A stretch of DNA of 64,000 bases from Branchiostoma lanceolatum. Its lineage: Eukaryota > Chordata > Leptocardii > Amphioxiformes > Branchiostomatidae. The notes under the pieces are model-generated. The model was not told the origin of the DNA, did no database searches, and was given only the letters and a program-made list of their open reading frames with translations. The DNA lies in assembly GCF_035083965.1 (NCBI RefSeq), contig NC_089732.1:1594883-1658882 (forward strand), read 5' to 3'. Below are positions 23,726 through 33,900 of this stretch, one piece after another (position 1 is the first letter of the stretch; every line of letters starts with the position of its first letter). A program made the position numbers and the translations under genes.

Positions 23726-26700
23726 ATGGCTCAACTTTCAGCCCTTACCCGGCTCTACCACAAGATTTCTGACCACCTGTCGGATGAAGAAGTCAGAAGC
23801 CTAAGAACCATGCTGGTGCCTGACATTTTTGGAGTGGCAAGAGTGCAACATGCGACGGCTCTTGAAATTTTCAAAATGTTACAGGCTGATAACAAGATCG
23901 GCAATGGTAACCTGACGTTACTCGTAGAGATTTTGCAAAGTTTGGGGAAAGGAAAATTGGCAGAGGAAGCTGAACAACTTGAACAAGAGCAGAAGACTGA
24001 AGGTATGTCTGAACAATTTGTAACAGTTACTGAAGATTCTTAAGCAACATGATAAGTAAAGCTCCTTTCACACATAGTGTTTGGCTCATTTGATTCTGAG
24101 GCTTCTAAAATAGCAGGTATTTCCTATAATAGCCCTTCAGTTGTCACATGTGTGTCAGAGACCATTATGAACTTCTGGCGCATTTCAATGTGTGCTTTCA
24201 CATATTAAATGAAATACCATTCTGAATACATCCCCGAGGTGTCAGCTCGACTGGGGGTAGGATTGACCAACGGCCTTTGGTTGCCATGGTTGTATGACTG
24301 TCATAGACAAGTCATATACATGTAGTATGGATTTCTCTGATGTGCATAGCTTCCAGATGGAGTATTCAACAAACAACAAACACTAATTTCCTGAAGCGCT
24401 CATAATTCTATATCACAATCTTGACAGAGTTTTCCAGCTGAACAACGTATTAGCCATTTTGTTGCCATCTATCCATAGCACAAGCAGAAGCAGCAGCCAT
24501 GCATCAGACCAACCCCATGAGTGAAGCCCATCGCACCCTCCTCCTGAGGAACTACCCAACCATCTACCAGGACCTGGATGCCACAAGAGTGCTGGACTAT
24601 CTCCATGAGCACAGAGTGATCACAGAGGAGATGAGACAAGAGATCCTGACCATCCCAGTGGACCAGAGACACCAGAGGACCAGGAGGCTACTTGACATGA
24701 TCCTGCAGAGTGGTGACGATGCTTTCATCACCTTCCGTACAGCCTTGGGGCATGCTGGGTACCTGCATCTCGTGGAGCTGCTCACAGGGGGACAACAGCA
24801 ACTCATGCCACGTAGGTTTGAACACCAGTTAAGGTCACAAGTGTGGCTAGAAACAATGGTACAATTTTCCTTAGCTGAGGGGACATCGAGTTGTCCATTT
24901 CTATCTTGCTCTTCTTTATGTCTTTTTCCTTCCTTAATGATTATAATCCACCAAGATCAAATTCTGTTCATGTTGAATCAGTGTCTCAATTAGTATCATG
25001 AAATTAAATGGTTAACCCTTCATTGTTATCAATGCCCCATATTTGCTATGATGTACTAAACATTTCACTGTGACAATATAGTTAACAGCCTCCTGTTTGA
25101 TTTGGGAATTCCAGGTTCATTTGGGGCTACTATGTAGCAGCCATTGTTGAACCCCTGGGGATTAGCCTGATTCTGGGAACTTGGGCAAAATTCTGAAGAA
25201 TTCTGAGAACGATGCAGAATTCTACAGAATCTACCTTCCAACACATAATATACCTGAGGATTCCAACTTGGTGTTTTCTTCCTACAACTTGGTTTTTTCT
25301 TCTGCACATCATCTCTCTCTTCCTTCATATAGATAAATTCAGAATTCTGGCTCCAGCTGCAGCCTCCAGAATTCTGACCCAGCTTCCAGAATTCTGGCTC
25401 CAGCTCCTAGAATTCTGGCTCCAGCTTCTAGAATTCTGTCTCCAGCTTCCAGAATTCTGGCTCCAGCTTCTAGAATTCTGGCTCCAGCCTCCAGAATTCT
25501 GCCTCCAGCCTCCAGAATTCTGGCTACAGCTTCCAGAATTCTGGCTACAGCTTCTGATTCCAGCTTCCAGAATTCTGGCTCCAGCTCCTAGAATTCTGGC
25601 TCCAGCTTCTAGAATTCTGTCTCCAGCCTCCAGAATTCTGCCTCCAGCCTCCAGAATTCTGGCTACAGCTTCCAGAATTCTGGCTACAGCTTCTGATTCC
25701 AGCTTCCAGAATTCTGGCTCCAGCTCCTAGAATTCTGGCTCCAGCCTCCAGAATTCTGCCTCCAGCCTCCAGAATTCTGCCTCCAGCCTCCAGAATTCTG
25801 CCTCCAGCCCCCATAATTTTGGCTCCAGCTTCCAGAATTCTGTCTCCAGCTTCAAGAATTCTGGCCCTAGCTCCTAGAATTCTGCATAAATGGGTTAATC
25901 CCTATGGGGTCATCAATGGCTGCTACATACATGTATTTTTTTACTTCATTTTCACCTATACTAGATGTTATATGAAGCCATTTTAGTTTAAGATTACTGA
26001 AATTTGGGAGGTAGTCCCAATCTAAACTGGAATTCTCAAATTAAACTACAGGCTTTTAGTTACTTTGTCTTTTTAATTCACAGCAATGCCAATGGCGGTG
26101 GCTATCTACCCTGGCTTTCAAGGGAGTGAATCTCAAAGTTTTGATTTATCCATTGGAGAGCAACCAGAGATAATTCTTCAAAAGCAACTTGATAAGTACA
26201 CCACAGTTTATCAAAACGAGCAGATTCTCCAACTGAAGACTAAAATGAGGGATGAGGAGCTCAAGGCACTTTACATTTACGAAGAAAGAAAAGTTAAGTC
26301 CCTGAAAAGAGCAAAATCCTTTTTGTCACAAAAAAGCTTGAAGAAAAGATTTGATAAGCTACAGGTCAAAGTTGAGGACGAGAGAGCCATCATTGTGAGC
26401 ACATACAGGGGGTGTGTGATTCTGTTTCTGACGTTTGAATCTGAGCCCAAATTTGAGCATTTCTGGGGTTCCTGCACGAGTGGGGATCTCTCCACCAGCC
26501 TGTCTGAGCTGCTGCTGACTGAGGAGATGCGGGGCCTGGAGGGAGGAGACCAGCTGGTGGTGAAGACTCTGGTGCTGGAGCAGGACGTCAGGGCTTGGAG
26601 GGACTTCTTTGGAAATGGTACACATGTCATAGACTTTATATGCTAACTACTATCTAAGAGACTCAGTGTTTCATGTTTTTTTCACCCTGGGAAGGCTTTT

Positions 26701-29691
26701 GATTCTAATGATGGAAGAAGATGGGCAAATTTATAACTCAACAATATTTTTCAAGTGGCGTCGTGTGGCACAACTGTAGAGCACGCGGCTGTCAAACAAT
26801 GGGTCCCGGGATCTAATCCCAGGTGTGCCCAGAGACATGTTCGAACTTGCGCCCCGACGTTGTGCCCTTGGGAAAGGCACTTAACACGACTTTCCTCACT
26901 TCACTCAGGTGTAAATGAGTACCTAGCTCATCTAGGGTTAGGGACGTCCCTCGGATAGGACGTTAAATGGAGGTCCCGTGTTTGGGGAGAGCAACACCCC
27001 GCGCACGTTAAAGAACCCACCACACCTTTCGAAAAAGAGTAGGGGCATGCCCCGGTGTGCGATGGTCAAAATCTTACAGTCCGGTCTGGGATGACATCTT
27101 GAAAAGGTGATAGTTCACCTGTTATGTCAATCCTTCCACAAAATGTGGTAAATCAAAATAAATAAATAAATAAATAAATAAAATAAATAACTACTATCTA
27201 AGAGACTCAGTGTTTCATGTTTTTTTCACCCTGGGAAGGCTTTTGATTCTAATGATGGAAGAAGATGGGCAAATTTATAACTCAACAATATTTTACAGTT
27301 TAGTAAATGTTATAATCAACATCAACAAGAAAGTTATGTTTCTGGCACTGCTTGTTTGTCTAAGTGTGTGTCTCTTTATTTGTGGACAGTATACATTTTG
27401 CAAGTCATGAAGCTGTGCATACGTTGATGCATCCTTGGTAGATGGATACAAGTAGAGTTTGGTTAAACGCAAAGGGCAAGTTTACTTTTATTGACAAGAT
27501 ATGAAAGAATGTGCTTTCACAGCTTTATTAAGTGGAACTACATAGTTTGAAAGATACAACGGATCAGCTAATTCAGGATCAGTGAATGTACATTTTGTAC
27601 AAGTCATGTTAAATTTGTCGCAGGAGACCCACAGCATCCTGACAATGTGCAGGTGGAACAGGTGACATCACAGCTGGCATCACTGGACACTTCCAGACAA
27701 ACAGAGGAATTACAGGTCAGACAGAAGATAAGGGCAGGGAGCATCCGATCCATTGCAAGCACCCAATCAGCAACAAGCACCTTATCGTCAGGAAGTGTTC
27801 TATCATCAGATTCAGGCTACGCATCAGCTGGGAGCCACAGAACATTGTCTGAAGGTGAGTCTTCTAGATCTCTCTCTACCCAGACGAGCAGAGAAGCTTT
27901 CAGCATCACTTGACATTCAAACTTACATATGTAACATAACAGTGATCAAAGAATGTGTGAAAATAATGATCGAGTTCATCTGGATGTGTTTTTCTAATAT
28001 TTTAAAGTATTAAAGGTTCAAACAATACTGAGGCATATTTTTTTACAATGGCCCATTTACTTCCTATGATAGGTAGAAAAATTGCAGCAAAGTACAAGGT
28101 ATCAGTAGAAGCAGCCATCTCTACAATAACCGAGGGAATGGAAAAAGTTGACAGGAAAATCACAGCCACAAAAGAGAACTGTCAGGAAGTAGAGAAGGAA
28201 ATCCAGCAACACTACAAGCGGCTGAGGGCGAAACTAAAGCTGGAAGAGCAGGAGATGATCACCAGGGTACAGAAGGTCAACAGGGACAGGAAAGGGGAGC
28301 TCACTCAGGAGAAAGAAAAGATGGAGACAGAACTGAAAAAGACGAAAGAGGCAGAGATTTCAGTTCAAAAGATATTAGACTGTAAAGATGACACAGAAGC
28401 TCTGATCTTGAGGCAAGACATGGAAGAAAAGTTTAAGAAACTCTCCTTCCAGGAAACAGATGACAGGAGTTTGGAAAGTCCTACAAAAGTGACCTTCCAA
28501 CCCTGTAGCTTATCCCAGGTTTCTGGGGGTTCCTTGTCAGTGTTTGCAGGGTTCAGTATTGATGTAGAAGAGCCAGCAGTAGAGAGTCTGCCCTGCTTTG
28601 TCACAGTCACAACCAACAAGGCAGATCTTACAGGTGGGGATGTTGCACCACAGATAGAGGTGACCTCCCCCCAGGGAAAAACCACCCTGATACACACAAC
28701 AGCACACACTAGTCCCCAACTAGCTGCAGGGAAGGGACAAACCAGCAGAGTTAGGAGGGTCTGGGGTGCAGAGTGGAGACCTCAGACTTCAGGGAAACAC
28801 TCACTGGGGGTCTGTATGGGGGGTAACAAGGACCTGGGTTCTCTCACTGTAGATGTGGGCAGTAACAACCCTGTGCTGAGGTTTGGGCAGAAAGGCAGCC
28901 AGCAGGGGCAGTTTAACAAGCCTTTAGGTGTAGCAGTCAGGGGGGACAGGCTGTATGTGGCTGATAATACTAACCATCGTGTTCAGGTGTTTGATCTGAG
29001 TGGGAACTTTTGTCATACCTTTTCTACTACTAGCCCTGCAGGACTTGCAGTTCAGGCTGATGGCACCATAGTGGTGAAATCTCGGAAAGAAGACTTAGTG
29101 AAGAAATTTTCCCCATCAGGAGAACTGCTCCACAAATTTTCTCTAGGTGAATATTGCACAAACCCCTATAGCCTGGCAGTACAGAGGGATGGGAGGGTTG
29201 TAGTAACCGATACATACAAACACAGCATCTTCCTGGTTGAGGCAGATGGGACACTGGTGAAACAGGTGGGAGGGCAGGGACAGGGGGAGGGGCAGTTTGA
29301 AAGCCCATTATTTGTCTGTGTGGATAAAGAAGACAACATTATTGTGGCAGAGAAAGTCAACCATCGTGTTCAGGTGTTTGACAAGAATCTGAACTTCAAA
29401 CACAAGTTTGGTCAGAAGGGCAGACAGCCACAGGACATGTTTGGCCCTATGGGGGTGTCAGCTGACAGCAGGGGGAACATAGTTCTGGCAAACATTGGGG
29501 GTACAACTGATGGTGTTGTTGGACATAGTAAGAAGCTTCAGGTGTTCTGCCCAGACGGTACCTGGGTGTCCACCATCAGCAGTGATGGGGACAAACTGCA
29601 CAATCCCCTCGGGGTGGCTGTGACAGAGGATGGACATGTGTTTGTAGCTGATCCTGAAGACCACTGTATCAGGAAGTACAGATATTTGTAA
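23726..29691 (+). CDS. Array copy 5: DED-CARD-TRADD-N-like-coiled coil-NHL propeller protein (intact)
   Basis: Exons 23726-24002, 24479-24811, 26084-26617, 27624-27854 and 28073-29691, all phase 1, open throughout (about 998 residues). Order: DED (LTRLYHKISDHLSDEEVRSL); CARD (HRTLLLRNYPTIYQDLDATR, RTRRLLDMI, HLVELL); a charged coiled coil (MRDEELKALYIYEERKVKSL) leading to a TRADD-N-like block (CVILFLTFESEPKFEHFW, ending WRDFFGNG); a Ser-rich linker (SGSVLSSDSGYASAG); a second coiled coil; the family linker; and the NHL propeller ending HCIRKYRYL. DED and CARD each nucleate death-fold assemblies in apoptosis and inflammasome-type signalling; having both in one chain with a propeller suggests a sensor-adaptor. 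If the gtgagt donor at 27855 is skipped, the frame ends at 27911 without the propeller. Function is inferred. Confidence 0.85.
25131..25929. mobile_element. Possible MITE carrying a minisatellite, in intron 2 of copy 5
   Basis: Imperfect inverted repeats of about 33 bp (TATGTAGCAGCCATTG at 25131-25146 and its complement near 25911-25927) bracket the 21-bp minisatellite. Copy 2 lacks all of this in the same intron. The structure suggests a foldback element whose interior expanded as a tandem repeat. I found no clean target duplication. Confidence 0.5.
25339..25885. repeat. 21-bp minisatellite, about 26 units
   Basis: The unit is close to AGAATTCTGGCTCCAGCTTC plus one base, with variants T/G and C/T. 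Most units keep an EcoRI-type GAATTC. A longer-period repeat (about 170 bp, including TTCTGATTCCAGC) is visible twice. Because 21 is a multiple of three, long open frames occur by chance on both strands. Confidence 0.9.
26644..27293 (+). mobile_element. tRNA-derived SINE (family A) flanked by a 107-bp direct repeat
   Basis: The inserted part is about 26751-27186: a tRNA-like head (GTCGTGTGGCACAACTGTAGAGC), a tail core TGTGCCCTTGGGAAAGGCAC, a downstream section with GTTAAAGAACCCACCACAC, and an AAAT-repeat end. The 107 bases before it (26644-26750) are repeated after it (27187-27293). It lies in intron 3 of copy 5; copy 2 has no insertion there. Confidence 0.8.
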
Positions 29692-30690
29692 CCGACTAGG
29701 TACAAGTACAGATTACATGTATATGTTTACGAGCTTACCAAGGATGGCTTCAGGTTAAGAGTGCTCTCTATCATAATCAATGACATATAACTGCCTGCAA
29801 AATGGTAATGATGCTTCTTTTATTTACACTTTTATGATTGGTTTTAGATGGGGCCAGTCTAGTTAATTCTGATCTTCCATGGCAGTTCCATATTCATGAT
29901 AAGTTTTACAAATTTTAAGGAGATTCAATATATATTCTTTGTATAAACTTCTAGTCTAAAAAACAACTACAGCCTCTGTTATAAAAGGAATCAATTATCC
30001 GTGGGAAGACTTGTATCTCATATCATAATCAAACATTAATCTAGAACAGGACCTGGCTGTATAACTCATCATGTGTGATAGACCAACATAATTTAAACTC
30101 CTCCCTGCTACCTAACCCCATTAGCACTATAAAATTGGTGTCAAATGGCTACCCAAGCATGGTAAACTTAAGGTTCTTTCTACGACTGCTTCCTGTAAAA
30201 CTTTAAGGCAATCAATAGTATTACTACTAGACTTTGAGCCCAGAAGTCAGATGATTACATGATGAAAATAATTATGATTTCGATTTTTTTGTTAGTTATG
30301 ATTAATCAACTATCAAGCAAGCTGACCTGTGTTGTATTGTTTGAATGTAGAAAGTGTTTTTTGCAGCAAAGGAGTTTTAAGGATTACAGCTTGATAGATC
30401 AGAATATTTGCTTCACTGCTGTGTTACTAGTCTGGTTTGGTTTGTACCTCAAGTCTAGAAAAAATCATATGGCTGCTGCTGTCTTTGTGTCTCTGCATCT
30501 TGCTGTGACTGTAAAAGTGATCATCAGATTCTACCTTTAATTCAAGAACAACTAAAACCAAAACATAAGTACTTTGGATATATTCCATCCAGGTCTTCCA
30601 TCTACTGTTCTTACATAAATCTTACCTTCCATGACACTAAAAACATTCAATTAGAATGGTACAAGCAACTCTGCAGCCCTTATTCCTCCT
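29692..30690. other. Spacer between copy 5 and the NEK8-like gene
   Basis: The genes converge here (copy 5 on +, NEK8-like on -). Part of the sequence (about 30300-30345) matches the 3' flank of copy 1. No exon with RCC1-type repeats, expected for the C-terminal half of NEK8, was seen on the - strand. Confidence 0.5.
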
Positions 30691-30699
30691 TCTGAGAAA

Positions 30700-30960
30700 G
30701 AGTTATGCGTATGACTATGAGTGCCAAAACGACTATAATGGTGGGTTGAGCCATGATCTGTGTGATGGTTGGGCGTTTGCTGTTGTTGTTTTTTCTACAA
30801 ACAACTAAAACAAGAAACAATAGTACTTTGAAGGCTGAATTCCTCCCAGGTCGGTGTACAGTGCTATGAGCGCCATGACGATGGGTTGAGCCATGATCTG
30901 TGTGATGGTCGGGCGCTTGGTGCTATTTTTACACAATCAAGTTTTATCTAATCACAAAGA
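30700..30960 (-). repeat. Two decayed copies of the 3' end of the last NEK8 kinase exon
   Basis: Two blocks, at about 30845-30925 and 30700-30790, repeat the end of the exon at 30981-31189 in the same orientation. The nearer copy still translates as [20 protein letters not shown] with its end plus a GTACT donor-like site; the farther one keeps only the first part. Tandem duplication of an exon edge followed by decay. Confidence 0.8.
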
Positions 30961-30980
30961 AACACAGAAACTGTACGTAC

Positions 30981-33900
30981 TTTGAAGGCTGAATCCCTCC
31001 CAGGTCCGTGTAGAGCGCTATGAGCGCCGTGATGACGATGGGCTGAGCCATGATCTGGGTGATCGACGGGCGTTTGCTGGGGTCGAGGTGTAGCATGCTG
31101 AGGATGAGGCGGCGCAGGTCCTCGCTGTACCGGTCCGAGATCGGCGCAAACGTGCCGCGCATGATCTTCAGCACCAGCGCTGGCAGGTTCTGGGGGAGGA
31201 AATGACAGATATACATCATGATTTAAACTCTGAACATGTATCAAGCATGTTCTAGACTGTTTACAAGTTAGGGGCCTTCATCATTGTGCATGCACAGTTC
31301 AAACTGTGATCTTATTCTGGTTCATCCATCCAATCCTTTAAGTCTAAATTACAAATCAGGACACATTTAATGCACTGTATGAGCCACTTCATACAATAGT
31401 TTGGAACAATATCTCAGTGACCGGGAATGTATACAAAGCTGGTGTGTTACACGAAGGGACGGTTATACCAGCTGAACAATACTGGTATAATGGATACTCT
31501 AACAGACATTTACAGATAGTTTAGAACAACGCTGGAGTTAGATACATGTATACAGGGTTCAGAAATTACAAGTCACTTGATGTACCAAATCAGACAACCC
31601 TGATTGTCTACAAAGCAGGTGGTTACCGGCTGAACAGTACATGTACAGAATCTGATTCAGATACTCCAGGGTTTCATCTAAATTGGGAAAGAGGGGCGCT
31701 GCACCCTCTTGTTTCAGCCCAGCACCCCCTTGTCGAATTCAGATTTTAGCTTAATATCCAGCATACAGACTTCCCTCAGCAATTGATTCTTCCATAAATA
31801 CATAGAATTTTGCTCCCTCGCCTGTCTGTGCTGCCTCTTGTTTAATTTTTCTAGAAAAATCCCTGTACTCCAAACAGAGACCACACTTACAGCAGCCTCG
31901 AACGCCCTTTTGAGACTGGCCAGTTCATACAGCACACATCCCAGGGCCCAGATGTCACTCTTCTGGTTATATCTGATGGACAAACTTGGTCAAGGAAAAA
32001 ACATGCACTTCTGCAGAAAATCTTAACTTAACTTTGTTATGACTTTTGAGCACATGGTTTAAAGTGACCCTTTTCTCTGGCAGGTCACTAGAACAACAGA
32101 ATGTTTTGCTAAAGAAAACATAAAAACACTTGTATTTTCAAAGCCTGCTGCCTAACTTCCTTGCTGTAACCAATACAAAATATTTAAGCTACACAGCAGC
32201 CTTAGTAAGGGAAATGACTAAGGTATGCAGGTCTGTGGTACAAGTGTGTGAAACAGGTGTGGAAAAAAAGGTGTATGATAGAGGTATGATTGTGTTTCAG
32301 GTGTTTTACAGGTGTGCCATAAGGTGTTATTCTGTAGTTAAAGGATACAGTTCCCCTCACACAGCTCAGCGTGCCCACCACCGTGTAAGCCTTACTCTTA
32401 CTACTGATACAGGTGTGGCATAAGGTGTTCCTCTGTTGTTAAAGGATATGGTTTGCCCTCGCACAGCTCCGGTGAGATGTAACATGGTGTCCCCACTACT
32501 ATACGGTGTATGCCTTACTCTTAGTCTTACTGTTGATACATGTGTGCGACACAGGTGTGTGATACAGGTGTGTGACTACAGGTGTTCTTAAAGGTGTTAT
32601 TCTGTAGTCAAAGGATACGGTTTCCCCTCGCACAGCTCCGGAGAGATATAACACGGAGTCCCCACCACCGTGTAAGCCTTACTCTTACTGCTCAGGATCT
32701 TGGAGATACCGAAGTCTCCGATCTTCACCACGTTCTTCTTCCTGTTCAGCAGGATGTTCTGTGTCTTCAAGTCTCTGTGAGGGAACAGAAAGAAACTCGA
32801 GCATGTTAAAGAACCCACCACACTTATCGATACGAGTAGGTGACATCCTGGTGTGAGTGGATCAAACCTAACACTACAGTCTGGTCTCTGGGTTGACATC
32901 TTGAGAAGGAGGTCTTCAACTGTTATGTCAATCCTTCCACAAGATATGGTCAATTTCAAGAAATAAACAAAATAGAATAAATGACATCCTTATCCTTCTT
33001 CGAGAGGATGACCCTACATTCATTTGAAAACAAGGATGACTGAATACAAAGGAGTCAGTCAAAAGCAAGTAGGCCTTAGTACATACTAACAGTAATATGA
33101 TGATATTAAAGATTCATGATAATGTAAGACAAGGTATGACATCCCTAAATTACAATCTGTCGCAACATGTTGACAATGTGTAGTTTTTATATCCATGTTT
33201 ATCCAATATTACTAAAAACATACTGCATGACGATCCTTGGCAAACACAGTCTAAGTACCTACCTGTGCAGGATCTGTTTGGCGTGAACATGTTGTAATGA
33301 CAGCAACATCTGGACAAAGAACTGTAGAATTTCCTGCAACGAAAAATCAGGGAAAAAAACAGTTTTAATTTTAGATACAGAATCTGATTTAGATCTATTT
33401 CTATTGACATGGTGAGGAATTCGAACTGATTTGAAATTCTAGAAATGACATGTTACCTAAAAAAAGGTACTGCCAGTAAAAACAATAAGCACAGCCCCCT
33501 TCACTTTAACACTTCTTCTTTACTGCTTACTTGTAGCCTCATATAGAATGACATAGCATTTGAAACATAACACTGCATTGTATACAGTACATAATAAAAG
33601 GTAATGAATGACAGTCCAGTTTGTTTCCCTCTCTCCTGCTTGTGGTGGTGCACAACAGAATTTTGTAGGACACACGTACTCTATTGACTGTACATGCATA
33701 TATTGAATGTAACATAAGGAACCCGGGTCACCCTATACACCCTTTACAATTCTACATTTGTACTTCCAACCACATACTAGTTATACCCAATCTGGGTAAT
33801 GTTTCAGGACAGGCTGAAGAAATATGAATGTTAGTAATACTCACCTCTTCATCAAGTAGTGCATTTCCCCTCTGTTGCAGGTATTCAAAAATGGTTCCCC

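Noticed and set aside
25212-25814. Long open frames with FWLQLLE-type repeats on both strands
   Set aside because: They are translations of the 21-bp intronic minisatellite; 21 is a multiple of three, so frames stay open by chance, and no paralogue shares them.
30259-30540. Open frame of 93 codons with a hydrophobic start, between copy 5 and NEK8
   Set aside because: Low-complexity, AT-rich; it lies in the flank shared with copy 1, where the frame is not kept.
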